From NCBI GenBank assembly GCA_000787465.1, contig JSYX01000605.1, forward strand, positions 1 to 17,863: a stretch of DNA of 17,863 nt, in the 5' to 3' direction. Shown piece after piece: positions 8,295-17,863 of this stretch; positions within the stretch are counted from its first letter, which is position 1; every line of letters begins with the position of its first letter. Position numbers and translations under genes: made by a program. The notes under the pieces were generated by a model. The model did no database searches. It was given only the letters and a program-made list of their open reading frames with translations, and had not been told where the DNA came from. The DNA is from Thermomucor indicae-seudaticae. Lineage: Eukaryota; Mucoromycota; Mucoromycetes; Mucorales; Lichtheimiaceae.

Positions 8295-10211
8295 CTAAAT
8301 TTCAAGCATCGTTTTTGTTGCACCTGGTACCTAGTTCTTGGACCAATCAACAAACCCATATAGGTGGTGGAACATAGTCAAGGATGTTCTGCGCAAGTTT
8401 CAATAGCTATATCCTACCATTTTAACGGTAGAATAAATATATTAGCAATGTCTAGTTTTGTAAGGAGAAGAAAGCTTGTGTTCAGTAGAATTCAATCCAG
8501 CAATAACGAGAAGTGAAAGAAATGATTTTCCATTACGACCATCAATGCTTCGGAGCTACTTTTCGAGGATTCAGACTGGATGATAGTCTTCTAGCGAACA
8601 CCAAGATATTTTTTCCATAGAAGATGAAAAACAGACAAGTTTGCTTTATAGTCATTGACTAATCTATTCGGGTTCTCCCCTGCGGTCTTCAGCTGCCTAA
8701 TACATCTTCATGTGTCATTGTTGTGCAAGGCTACAGGGAACGGTTTCTGCCTTTCATCTCCACAGTATCAACGACAGCATTAGGTATCTAGTATGTCTCT
8801 TTATAAGCCATACTTTACTTTTCGATGTTCAGATGATATTTTTCGCAGACACGATTGCATGACTGTTTCATCCAGAAGCGGACCGACTCCCAGAGTATTT
8901 AAAAATAGATGAAATATTATTAATCAATAACGCTAGGTTAGAAAAAAAACGATGACTGCTGAATTAAAAAATATGCGATGCACTGCAACGAATTCGCGGC
9001 CTATAGAGGACATCCCAGGAAAGTTTCGTCGCCAAAAAGTTCTTTGCGCATCTTGAGATTGTCAAAAATTTTTGAAAATTTTTGGAGGGTGATTTCCCCC
9101 TCCCTGAAAGTTTCATTTGCCGCATTCTTGCACAGGATCTCTTGAATTTGCTTGCGAAATTGTTAGACGGATTAAACACAGTCGTAGATGCGACGAATAA
9201 TCAGCACAAAGCACGGTAAATGCCTCTTTGTATTATATGACATATTTGATCTCCTGTAGCCTGCCGACGGAACAAACAAAGGCGCATATATCGTAATGAC
9301 AAGCTTTTATTTTAGCTCATATTCATAAGATAAAACTATAATTTCGATGTGGAACACTTGACATAAATAAAAAAGCTGATTACTGTAATCAATACGTGCG
9401 TTGTCTTTTAACGAAGAAAACTGGGATGTGGTTTTGCTTGTCAAGATTTGAGCGAATGTACCCGAGCAAAAATGTGGAGAGTCGGCAATTTCGCTTCTAT
9501 TTTCAGGGGTCGACTTGTCAAGATTTTTAGAAATACAGTACCATCACAGATCAACGACCCCGGCGTCAGCTTTTATTCGTTAATCAATCACAATACGGGA
9601 TCCTACAGGTTCTGTCACGTTTAAATTGATGCCACCATTTGGCTAAAAGGTACAATAATCCGCATGGCATATGCGTCAGATATACAGGGAATGCAGACTG
9701 ATGTACCTGTCTTTTGTACATTATCATGAGCCCAAATTGTATACATACCTCCTACATTATTATGATGATGCTGCGTTATTTCAAAGTCGTATTGTCTTCA
9801 TCCGCGGTATCGCCAGCGTGATAATACAGAATGCATAACGTCAGATTTCTTATAGCACGATTGATGTTGTAGGACTGCAAGCAGTGATAGTGCATTTCTA
9901 GCATTTAAAGTACTGACCCTGCTAGACATGTAATATCCAAGCGTTCCGTATTATTTTCTTGAAGCGAGACTGTAATTATCTACCTTGAATGTCTCTGTCT
10001 AAACGGATTGTCTGATCGGACCTGCGAACTTAATGACAATCGCTATGCACAGCGGGTCCGCATAGGCTGAGAAACGTAGAACTTCAAATGCAGCATTATC
10101 TGATTTCGATTGTAGTAACATGTCAAGTTCAGTAGAATGCGATATCTTGCATGTAAGAATGCGAGAAGTAAGTATTATGTAGCCTTCTTTATTCAATTAT
10201 TCAACTGTGTC
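8295..10211. other. Long AT-rich spacer between convergent bZIP and bub3 genes
   Basis: This 1.9-kb region has no supported gene. It contains the 3' ends of both neighbours (AATAAA-like signals near 8433 on the plus strand). It also has AAAATTTTTG repeated twice (9066-9083) beside a GGAGGG/CCCTCC hairpin (9084-9103). Two CTTGTCAAGATTT copies occur near 9438 and 9513, and a GGGGTCG/CGACCCC inverted pair lies at 9506-9512 and 9555-9561. Short minus-strand frames (8964-9179, 9999-10196) show no domain. It may hold decayed small transposons, but no ends or target duplications are evident. Confidence 0.4.
9066..9110. repeat. AAAATTTTTG duplication with GGAGGG/CCCTCC hairpin
   Basis: AAAATTTTTG occurs twice head to tail. 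It is followed by GGAGGG (9084-9089) and its complement CCCTCC (9098-9103) around an 8-nt loop. GAAAGTTTC-led segments lie on both sides (around 9019 and 9106). The arrangement is compact and unlike its surroundings. It may be the end of a small non-autonomous element. Confidence 0.35.
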
Positions 10212-11521
10212 TCATGAACCGTTGGACACGGATCGTGGTCTGCAGTCACTGTCACTCAAGGTTTTAACGAAAATAGCGTCTGGCGCATGATCTCGTTCAC
10301 CTTCGTCAAATGTGTAGCTGCTTGCAATAGCTAGTAGTTTACCATCATGGCTGAATGCCAGACTTGATATCTCGTCCGGATACCGAGGGTAATGTCTGAT
10401 ACGTTTCCTGTTTACACCGTCCCACATGCTTACCACACAATCCGACCCACCTGAGGCAAATGTGCCATAGCTATGCAGCGCGCAAGAAAGAGGTTAGAAA
10501 TCAGTGCTTTTAGGTACGATTCAAAACTTACATCGGGTGGAATGCAAGTGCGTTGACTGGATAAACAACTTCGGTATCGTTGATCGTCTGCCGATGTGAT
10601 TTAAATGCATACTTTTTCGCCTGAGCCTCTTGGGATAAGTCAAAGAATTCCAATGCCACGCGGCCCTCAATCGAAGAACAAGCGAATCCTGCGCGACCGT
10701 TAGCCCGCTGCTTCCAAGGTTGAATGATTCTAAAGTCTGCACTTTTTACCTTCACCATTCGGCATGCAGCGAACGCATTTGATCATGTATTTCAGAGTGC
10801 TTTCGCGTGTTTGCCATGGTTCGGCCATGTTTCTGATGTCATAGACATAAATCTGTCGATTGGCCATGCCAACAACTAGCTTATCGTTGCAAATATCCAT
10901 GCTAAACACCTTTTGTGGCAATTCGTGCTTGCTCTGCCTTGCTGACGCGCTGCGGTCGTCCCAGACGCATAACGTCTTATCCCAAGAACCTGAATAAATA
11001 CACTCTGCTCACCGTCGTCAGTAAGCCTTGTGTTTGATACAGGAATGAATCTTGACTGACTTGTCTCTCTGCTCCAACATATGCTTCGTACTGCGTCGTC
11101 ATGTTTGCCGAGGACCGTTTCATTTTTGCTTTCAAAATCAAGCCTGCCGAAACAGAAAAACGCAGTTAGTCAATGTTGTAAAGGGACACGTCCGAACAAG
11201 CAGCGCACCGTTTCACTTCTTTGCCGAGGCCGCCACTGTAAGCAATGTTGCCCTCTCCAAAGCATGCATCCAGCACGGCACCGTTGTGGTCGAATTTGGT
11301 TCGCAGCTGGTTCAATTCCACGTCATACAGACGGACAGTCTACAAGATTCTCTTGTAAGTCTTTCGTTGTGACCTTGGATGTGTGATATCCGTACTGTGT
11401 CCCAGGACGACGCCAAAAGAAACCGTGAATCCGTGCGGCTGAAACAGACGTTGCTGATGCCGTCCTTTGGAGGATCGCTAATTTCAAATTGTTGCTGTGC
11501 TGATGCTGATGAGTCTTGCAT
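10212..11521 (-). CDS. bub3: Spindle checkpoint WD40 protein Bub3
   Basis: Six exons (11521-11396, 11339-11209, 11143-11061, 11004-10750, 10688-10532, 10470-10212) join in frame to 336 aa, close to the usual 326-340. The introns are 51-65 bp class with CTAAC/CTGAC branch sites. The product is a WD40 propeller: [65 protein letters not shown] and YVYDIRNM. The [13 protein letters not shown] and KKYAFKSHR blocks separate Bub3 from its paralogue Rae1. The C-terminal [35 protein letters not shown] is also Bub3-like. Family role: binds GLEBS motifs of Bub1 and Mad3/BubR1 and recruits them to phosphorylated kinetochore protein Spc7/KNL1. Exon 3-4 joining (GTCAGT donor at 11060, GAGCAG acceptor at 11005) was chosen because it yields [13 protein letters not shown] in frame. 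The gene is tandem to DcpS with a 541-bp spacer. Confidence 0.95.
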
Positions 11522-12062
11522 TCTACGGACGGTCGGGAAGAGCTGCGTCTTGGCTGGGACGAAAAGTGAAGCAAAAAATTGTTTTTCGCCAGCGCTTCCT
11601 TGTTTTTGTTCTCTACAAGGAATCTAAGGGTCCTGACGCGTGTGTACAGCAGAATGTTTTGTTATATCTTGCTACGCAGAGATAGCCTCCATGTTCTCCA
11701 GAGCCGTAACTACCTCGATTTCCAGAATGTTCTATCTGCATCGATATTTGAGGGACGTGTTGCCTCGACGATTATCCGCGAGGACGAGAAATCCAGTTGC
11801 TGTTCCCTCAAGGGACTAGCTTCGAAAAGAGGGTTCTATCTTCAATTCATAAACAATGTGTCTGTAGCAAATATATTTCTAATCATAAGGTATCCTCGCT
11901 CGTATATTTAAACCACTGTCTTCTAATTAATCAACAGTGACCAATGGTCTGTAACTACATACTGATGGCCGCGCGAAGAGCCATAGCGGTTCGGATGTGT
12001 CCATTTCTCTCCTCAATCGATAAGGAATCAGAAAGAACATCAAACTTGTCAAACTATTCCAT
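11522..12062. other. Spacer between DcpS 3' end and bub3 5' end
   Basis: This 541-bp region should hold the bub3 promoter and the DcpS 3' UTR. A plus-strand frame of 110 codons (11579-11911) and a roughly 36-codon minus-strand open stretch (11823-11714) ending at a GTAGTT donor-like site have no recognisable motif. I see no RNA gene. Confidence 0.35.
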
Positions 12063-12989
12063 TTATTCACCACTTTGAGCGTCTTGGAAAAGGGCGTAAA
12101 GTGGGTGTCGTTCGCCTATTGTAAACGGTAACGTGGCTCTCTGGTAGTAATCGTTATACATTTCGATATTGTTAATGACCGTATCCAACAAATGAGCTTG
12201 GCCCACGAAAACACCCGGTGCATCCACGAATGACAGCGCTGTTATGTGTACATGAAAATGGTAATAGCTTGGCTGGTAATGAACAAAAAGCCGCAGTTGT
12301 TCCTGCGTCATGCCATATCTCTCTTGAGCTAGGCGACAGGCCGCGGCGCGAATGGCTTTCAGTAGACCCAGATGCTCTTGAGTCAAAGATCGAAGCGAAA
12401 GGATATCCTCTCTGTCCGCGATTGCCACCCAGTACAAAGACTCGGGAGAACCATCCCACTTCATGTCGGGCAGAATAACAAATTCTTTCTCCTGACGGTA
12501 GATGACGCGGTCGGCCTCAGATGTTCCATCCAAGATATTTCGGACCCATTGGATCCTTTCGGCAGGCAATTGTTGGATATACGGAAGGGTAATATTTTCG
12601 TATAACGCTGGTGTCTCAACCACCATCAAGCGAGCCTGTTCGCTGTATTTACTGACATGAAGCTCAGTGGCCGGAAAGATGGATTTGATATGTGTATCAG
12701 GGGCCCCCTCGAACGACACGGTACCTTCCGCCCAGCCGTATATGTTGTTCTCCACTGCATCCTTTAATCCACGCGTCCTAGCGGCAAGTTCTCGGCACAA
12801 CTTGTCATCGTATGCCATGCGTTCAAAAGACAGAATCGCAGGCTTGTCTTCGACGCGACCTAGCACGTAAACAAGCTTTGTACGTGTGTCATGGGACAAC
12901 ACACGTTCAAATTGGAAATTCCGCAAAATGTATTCAAGAGATGCCATTCCGCTTTTCCCGTGTTCGTCTGAACAGTCGTGTTCAACCAT
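12063..12989 (-). CDS. DCS1: Scavenger mRNA decapping enzyme DcpS (Dcs1-like)
   Basis: An intron-free frame of 308 aa encodes a HIT-superfamily pyrophosphatase. It hydrolyses the m7GpppN cap dinucleotide left after 3'-to-5' mRNA decay, releasing m7GMP, and acts in cytoplasm and nucleus. The N-terminal dimer-swap domain starts FQFERVLSHDTRTKLVYVLG. The C-terminal half has EFVILPDMKWDG, SLRSLTQEHLGLLKAI, and the catalytic histidine triad HYQPSYYHFHVHI with His244, His246 and His248. GQAHLLDTVINNIE and the QRATLPFTIGERHPLY end also match the family. All catalytic residues visible to me are intact. The first ATG is at 12989. The second Met (residue 15, MASLEYIL) has a better context (G at -3 and +4) and may be the real start. 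The gene is divergent from RSC9, sharing 178 bp of upstream DNA. Confidence 0.95.
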   Translation of the reverse strand: MVEHDCSDEHGKSGMASLEYILRNFQFERVLSHDTRTKLVYVLGRVEDKPAILSFERMAYDDKLCRELAARTRGLKDAVENNIYGWAEGTVSFEGAPDTHIKSIFPATELHVSKYSEQARLMVVETPALYENITLPYIQQLPAERIQWVRNILDGTSEADRVIYRQEKEFVILPDMKWDGSPESLYWVAIADREDILSLRSLTQEHLGLLKAIRAAACRLAQERYGMTQEQLRLFVHYQPSYYHFHVHITALSFVDAPGVFVGQAHLLDTVINNIEMYNDYYQRATLPFTIGERHPLYALFQDAQSGE

Positions 12990-13167
12990 TGAATGTGCTG
13001 TGCGTTGGATAAACGGAGTATGTCACTTGACGAAGAAAGACAGCGCGCCGTTTGAATTCATGTGGAACCACTGCACGATTCTCTGTTTACTGCGAAAGCT
13101 TGACAACATTGGGCAACATTAACGAGCGCATTGGACGTGCTACCGATCACGTTAGATACAGTTCAGC
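12990..13167. promoter_or_regulatory. Shared divergent promoter region of DcpS and RSC9
   Basis: Only 178 bp separate the two start codons, so the basal promoters probably overlap. No clear TATA box is seen. A repeated TTGGGCAACATTAACG-like AT/GC mixture near 13108-13125 has no known match. Confidence 0.45.
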
Positions 13168-15921
13168 ATGTCAGAAGTGACGGACACGATCGAATGGACA
13201 GCCGAATATGTTCAGTTCATTAACGATCTTAAAGCGTTCCATGCTCGCAAAGGGTACAAACAGAAATGCTTCCCATCAGCAAGTCTCAGGGCACTAAAGA
13301 ACTCGTTACAAAGGACAACGCTGAAAGCAGAGCCTATTTTGGGCGGAAAGAAGCTGGATCTTCTGAAGATATACCGAACGGTCATGGCAGCCGGCGGGTT
13401 CGAGGCGGTGAGGGAAAAATTCAAGGCGACATGGATCGGTATCGACGCTCACGATAAGATCTTTTAGGTGACAAAAAACCGCAAATGGAAACACGTAGGC
13501 GATAGTTTTGGGCTTCCTAGCACCTGTACCAACAGTGCATACATACTGAAAGGTATCTATATTCGAAACCTGGTAAGTTTTCACAGTTATCGCGTAGGGA
13601 ACACTGATTAAATGGTATGATTTGCTAGTTGGGATGGGAAGAGGAAACCGTCTGGGGCAAGGTTTGGCATCCTCCCGATGAACTTCGAGGACCGGTATGG
13701 TATTTTTATTGACGCGACAAACGTATATACTAACAGTGAAGAATCGCTCCAGAATGCACACAAAGCATCTACTTTGGCTGGTAAATCATTCAGAAGAACT
13801 GGTAAGAAGTAAACAACCATCTACAGGTTTTGCCCTTTTTGTATTGACAAAGTAGGCTTTCCGTAAGGCTTGCAGAATGCTCAAGGACATAACACGCAAT
13901 CACCGATAAAGACGTATACCCCCGTGCGGCCTGAACCAATATCAAAGCAGGTCTCTGAATTGTTCGGTTCGGGATTTACGCCAATAAGGCCTAAAGCGGA
14001 TGTGCCGTTCGAGCAGGTGCCCATAAGGAATGAGCCGGCGACTTGTGCAATAGCGGAACTGCATCATCAGAGTCATCCGTCAGACCATATCCATTCAGTT
14101 AACGAGCCTTTGAAGGACTGTATAAAAGGTAATTCAGGCATCAGAAGCCATTAACTCAAGTTTGAACGGTTATTAAGCAACCGTGCATGACCAGCGAGCA
14201 ACTTTGACGACACGCTCAAGCAACATGTGATATACGGGCTGGGTTCTCGCAACAAGTCCGAAGTTGAATGGGCCTTGAACTACATCGTTACGGTCTCCTT
14301 TGAGAGTCCTGAGAAGATTCTACTTGACAGTACGCCAGCTCTTTTGGAACTATTACTGCTTCTGGCACAGCCTTTTCTGGAGCAGTACGAAGCAGAAGGC
14401 AGTAAACCCTTTAACGGATACACCAGCGAAGATCACCAACAACCCAAGAGCCAGTCGTTTGAACACATCTTGAAGGTTTTGCATATAGTACGGAATTTTT
14501 CATTTATCAAGATCAATGCTCAGATACTTGCAGCAAATGTGTGTCTGAAGAATATGATGATCAAATGTCTTGTACTGTCCACTACTTCGCAATTTTCAGA
14601 TCTCGGACGACACTGCATCGACATTCTTGAAAATATCGCGGCCTATATAAAGCTAACGGGACCTTTTGACGACTGCATCGTTTGTCTGACGGGACTCGTC
14701 TTTACAAACGAACGCTGCTTGTTGATAGGCGCCATCCGAACCTTGACAGCATTAGCAGCAACTGAAACCAACCAAGTGTGTTTGATACCAGGCTCGACGC
14801 AGATCGCAGCGCGTATTACGCAGCTGTTAGTCGCGAACGACGAGGAGCTGATCGGAACGGTGCTCGAGTACCTTTACCAGTATACCCAGATTTCAGCCGC
14901 GTTTCGACTACAGCTGTTAAATGTTCATTCAGGCGCAGATATTGGACTCCTTGTCTCGTTAATGATGAGTAAAAGCAAGTATTTCTGTCCGAAGATCGTA
15001 CGAGACTCTGTGGATACAACAGCAGCACAAACACATCCTGATCATGAACACCATCATGGCAGCGTCCCATGTGTTCCCAATCTTGCGGCCTATCAACAGT
15101 TGGACGAACCATATCGCTGCTTAGGATGGTAAGTTGTGTTAATGCGCAGACTTAAAGGTTTGAATCCTTCGCTTAAAGGAGGCATGATAGGCTAAAAGAT
15201 AAATTTGAAGTGACCGACCCGAGCAGTGTCTTATCCCTGGACGACATCTACCTTTTGTATGAGATGCGATTCGGGCAAGAGAAAGCATTGAAGATCAAGG
15301 ATTTCTACACTGTTTTGAAAATCGCGTTCCCTGGAGCGTCACCTTCGGGCAGCACATCAGGGCCAGTGCTAGAAGGAATATCCGTCCGTGGATTGCAGAT
15401 CAAGACCAGCATTATCGAAGATGGTATAAACGAACGGTCACCGGTATACGGTTGCTTATACTAACAGACTGGATTTCTTATTAGGCCCGGAAATACTGTG
15501 CCAATGGACAAACTGTTCCAAGGGATTTCATGACGAACTGTTGTTACAGCGGCATGTTATTCAAGAACACGTTCAATCAAACGGAAATGCCGGCTGTATG
15601 TGGACAGGTTGTGCGGACACGCCGCAAGAGTTTAAACACAAGGGTCAAATCGCGTCGCACTTGCGGACACATTTTGGGGACGTTCCAGGGACGTCTTCTT
15701 CCTCTAAGCAGCAGCAGTCGAGTGCTTCATATGTGGACACATCGGACGTTAAAGGGGTTGCTTTGGTAGCGGCACATTTGCTGGTGCAACTATCCAAAGA
15801 CCCTTATAGTCATCAATATTTTATACCGTACGAAATGGAACTTTTGGCAATCGCTCAACAGCGTCCAAAGCTGGCAAGCTACATTCAATCCATGTTTTCT
15901 AACTTTTGCATCGCACCCTGA
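13168..15921 (+). CDS. RSC9: ARID and C2H2 zinc-finger chromatin remodeller subunit (Rsc9/ARID2-type)
   Basis: The model joins 13168-13407, 13468-13572, 13629-13694, 13753-13801, 13868-14128, 14195-15128, 15191-15423 and 15485-15921 into 774 aa. The ARID domain covers about residues 10-110: EYVQFINDLKAFHARKGY, PILGGKKLDLLKIYRTVMAAGGFEAV, then VTKNRKWKHVGDSFGLP and AYILKGIYIRNL. The centre (about 240-550) is an ARM-like helical region (LLELLLLLAQPFLEQY, HILKVLHIVRNFSF). The end has two C2H2 fingers: C635, C640, H653, H658 and C667, C672, H688, H692. This order matches Rsc9 and animal ARID2/BAF200, DNA-contacting subunits of RSC/PBAF-type SWI/SNF remodellers. Introns of 56-66 bp have good donors, except that the exon 4 boundaries (13753-13868) rest on frame alone. 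The acceptor at 13867 is a weak AAG, and alternatives exist. Residue numbers after about 137 shift if that exon differs. Confidence 0.92.
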
Positions 15922-16336
15922 AAGCTCTGTATTGTACATATTTTCCCACCTGCGTGATAAACTGTCAATTTTTCGCAAGTTTCGGCAATCTATCAAGTTT
16001 TCTTTGTGGTATTCTATCACGTTGAGATATGAATACCGAAGTAAGTGAAGGCAGTTCTATAAGGGTTTTCTTACTTTTACAACAAGGATGAGGACATCGA
16101 GTGTGTCTTGCCTTGTTAGCAAAGCATCTTTGTTTACTTGTACCTGTCCAAATATCGTACGCAACAATTGCATCGATCCTGATCCTGTCCTGAGAATTTT
16201 AGGACCGTCAGGACGAGGTCCCGTGAATAGAGCGTGCGTCATCTGTGGGATACATTTATTTAGAGGAACTGGAGGTCTCGTTCTGTCCTGATCCTGGCCT
16301 GGTTTTGATCCTTTTGATGAGATCGTCCTAGTCCTG
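15922..16336. other. Spacer with GTCCTGATCCTG-type repeats
   Basis: After the RSC9 stop there is an AT-rich 3' UTR-like stretch to about 16160 with no gene. The part from 16173 on is filled with short repeats, described separately. Short frames at 15790-16020 (-), 16057-16242 (-) and 16088-16291 (+) show no domains. Confidence 0.4.
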
Positions 16337-16346
16337 ATGGGACCCT
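16173..16346. repeat. Interspersed GTCCTG / ATCCTG repeat cluster
   Basis: The units GATCCTGATCCTGTCCTGA (around 16175), GTCCTGATCCTGGCCTGG (around 16284), GATCCTTTTGATGAGATC and GTCCTAGTCCTGATGGGACC (to 16344) are scattered through 170 bp. Inverted counterparts (AGGACCGTCAGGACGAGGTCCC, 16201-16222) include GGTCCC at 16217-16222 facing GGGACC at 16339-16344. This is not a clean tandem array. It lies directly upstream of the retroelement remnant and may be a repeat belonging to it or a separate satellite-like family. Confidence 0.5.
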
Positions 16347-17186
16347 TAGTCCGGCTTCCTCGTCGATGTGGAAAGCGAAATTCTCAGAGGTTATGGTCCC
16401 TGGCGTCCAAACGCTTCGCTAACATTGGCTTCCGTGCCTGTTATCCACTCGCAGTTGACAGGCATACTCTAAGAACAAGCATGCGGGAGCCAGATATCTT
16501 TAGCAGAGCAAGCCGCCTTCTGGAAATTGTCAACCAGCGTTGCTACTCTTCTGTCCAACAACATGCCATAACATACGATCTGTCAAGAATCAGCGAGCTC
16601 AAAGACATCGTAGGGCTTCGATCAATCTCGGCAATGCTCGAGAAGCTTGAAGTTGACTACAGTTGCAACCTTGGCCAAGCAAGGGTCTTTACCTTCATTC
16701 TCCTTGGCGACTTATCCCCAAGGTGTTGCAGAAACTCAAGGTCGACAAAGTGAAGAGCTCAATCTTGATGACACCGCGTTGGACAACACAATTCTGGTGG
16801 CCGATGCTCCTACGACAGGTCAAATGCAAACCGTTTCGACGCCCATATCAAGAACCTGGTGCTTAGTCGCGTGTAACTTATCCAGCACTACCTTGAAAAA
16901 GAACAGGCATGACCAAGGAACTACAAGAATACTTATCACAGGACATATGTGCTCGCACGGCGAAGAGCTATATGGTGCAGCCTGGCGCCAATGGACCCAA
17001 TTGTGCCTGCACAGAACACCGACGTTAGCCAATCAGAAAGCAATTGTGTTGTCCTTGCTGTCTCGCCAGAAAGTCTCCCGTTCACACTTCAATGTCATTC
17101 GCTCTGCATTGGCGTCCGTTTTCAAGATTATCCATCCTCAAGCAAAACTGCTCGCGGACCAACCGTTAATCATATCAACATATTAG
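16337..17186 (+). mobile_element. DIRS-like (tyrosine-recombinase) retrotransposon remnant
   Basis: Two pieces of a DIRS-type pol region survive in different frames. At about 16690-16866 one frame gives PWRLIPKVLQKLKVDKV, then ILMTPRWTTQFWWPMLL, the typical end of the DIRS reverse transcriptase/RNase H polyprotein. At about 16935-17186 another frame gives ELYGAAWRQW..., then SRSHFNVIRSALASVFKIIHP and ADQPLI. This is the SAM-like core-binding N-terminal part of the element's tyrosine recombinase, with the characteristic StiN.yRSAi pattern. It stops at 17184-17186, and the catalytic Arg/His/Arg/Tyr domain is not seen downstream. The upstream part (16337-16689) stays open in one frame but is not recognised. 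Frame breaks and missing domains mark it as dead. DIRS elements are known to be common in Mucoromycota. Confidence 0.6.
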
Positions 17187-17863
17187 AGGAGCAAGGATGA
17201 TAGAGTACTTTTTTTGCGTCTTACGGTGAACCAAACCACATCCGAGGACGGAACGACAGCAACACAGGTTGTGTTAGAGGTTTCGCCATACAATCAGCAA
17301 GTTCACGTAGTGCGAGTCCGAGGATGTGGTTGGCACCCGCTCTCAGTCCAGGGTTTTCCTTTCGTTTCTTTTGCATTTTTCAGTTTTTTCATATCACCCG
17401 CCCCCTAGACTAGCGAAAAAAAAAAAAATACTCATGCCTCGCCTTGGAAAGGCATAAAGACGCACTTAGCGGAGAATAAAAGCGCGTCTTACAGGAAGGG
17501 CTGAACTGAGTCTTGTAAAATTCCTGAAGATAGGACGGCTTTATTGAATGATATTCATAAGTCCTCTACTTTATACATCGTTTGAAATGTTATCAAAGCA
17601 TTCACTTTTTGAGTGAAGTTAAGAAATAAAACGATATGGGCTTTTTTGAAGATAACGAAAGAAAAGTAATGGGAAAATTGAAAGTGTTTTGGCTTCGGTC
17701 AAAAACCGTTCTTGTCGTGATTTTAATTTTCAAACAACTGTATCAGAACTAGGACCCCACTACAGGTTTACAGGTTTATTCTTTAAAATTTGCGGTAATG
17801 TACAAAAGATTTTGCGCAGAGAAAACAAACGATTTACGGTAAAGAGAAATCAGAATATACGGT
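17187..17863. other. Right-end region without a recognised gene
   Basis: The region has a short open frame at 17214-17408, in the same frame as the recombinase remnant but with no matching motif. It also holds a 13-A run (17416-17428), an ATGCCT/AGGCAT stem-loop (17434-17455), and an AT-rich tail with a repeated GGTTTACAGGTTTA near 17766. It could be the far end of the retroelement debris or plain spacer. Confidence 0.35.
17434..17455. repeat. Stem-loop ATGCCT/AGGCAT after a 13-A run
   Basis: A 6-bp stem, ATGCCT (17434-17439) with AGGCAT (17450-17455), encloses a 10-nt loop. It starts six bases after an uninterrupted run of 13 A (17416-17428). The A run may mark the 3' end of a retrotransposed copy, but no target duplication was found. 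Confidence 0.3.

Noticed and set aside
9999..10196. 65-codon minus-strand frame just downstream of bub3
   Set aside because: Lies past the bub3 stop at 10212. No motif, and probably 3' UTR.
11714..11823. Open minus-strand stretch ending in a GTAGTT donor-like site upstream of bub3
   Set aside because: Looks mildly coding, but it is only about 36 codons, has a stop just upstream, and there is no partner exon I could join.
11579..11911. 110-codon plus-strand frame between bub3 and DcpS
   Set aside because: No recognisable domain. It lies antisense to the probable bub3 promoter.
17214..17408. Plus-strand frame after the recombinase remnant
   Set aside because: Same frame as the remnant, but I could not find catalytic Arg/His/Tyr motifs of a tyrosine recombinase.
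1..17863. CRISPR array, tRNA, rRNA or prokaryotic operon
   Set aside because: No regularly spaced direct repeats, no T-loop-like GTTCGANTC with paired arms, and introns throughout the genes.

Overview
The window looks like nuclear DNA of a filamentous early-diverging fungus, most likely Mucoromycota (Mucorales-like). It has compact genes with many short introns of about 50-70 bp, branch sites such as CTAAC or TACTAAC, a full-length membrane-anchored SREBP with a C-terminal domain, and decayed retroelement pieces of DIRS type. I saw no prokaryotic operon structure, tRNA, rRNA or CRISPR array.

Layout, left to right. (1) 44-637 (+): a broken, left-truncated Fanzor/TnpB-like (IS605 OrfB family) nuclease or transposase, whose 3' end holds a run of small hairpins. 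(2) 965-1461 (+): a small three-exon gene for RNase H2 subunit C. It converges with (3) 1559-4175 (-): a four-exon SREBP (bHLH plus two membrane segments), with E-box, CRE-half-site and CCAAT motifs upstream. (4) 4795-5679 (-): a single-pass membrane protein with a PPxY motif. (5) 6942-8294 (+): an ATF/CREB-type bZIP factor with Ala and Gln tracts. (6) 8295-10211: a 1.9-kb AT-rich spacer with small repeats. (7) 10212-11521 (-): Bub3, six exons. (8) 12063-12989 (-): scavenger decapping enzyme DcpS. It shares a 178-bp divergent promoter region with (9) 13168-15921 (+): an ARID plus C2H2 zinc-finger Rsc9/ARID2-type chromatin remodeller subunit with about eight exons. (10) 16170-16350: a GTCCTGATCCTG-rich repeat cluster. 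(11) 16647-17186 (+): a frame-broken DIRS-like tyrosine-recombinase retrotransposon remnant. (12) 17187-17863: A-rich, no recognised gene.

The host genes are conserved housekeeping and regulatory genes: genome integrity (RNase H2), sterol/oxygen regulation (SREBP), checkpoint (Bub3), mRNA decay (DcpS) and chromatin remodelling (Rsc9). They do not form one pathway. The two ends carry mobile-element debris. The most unusual item is the Fanzor-like remnant at the left edge, because Fanzors are eukaryotic relatives of TnpB RNA-guided nucleases and its 3' end has the kind of local folding from which guide scaffolds arise. Splice junctions were worked out by eye from reading-frame continuity and family similarity. 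The two-frame joints in RNASEH2C (intron 1) and RSC9 (around 13695-13876) are the least certain.
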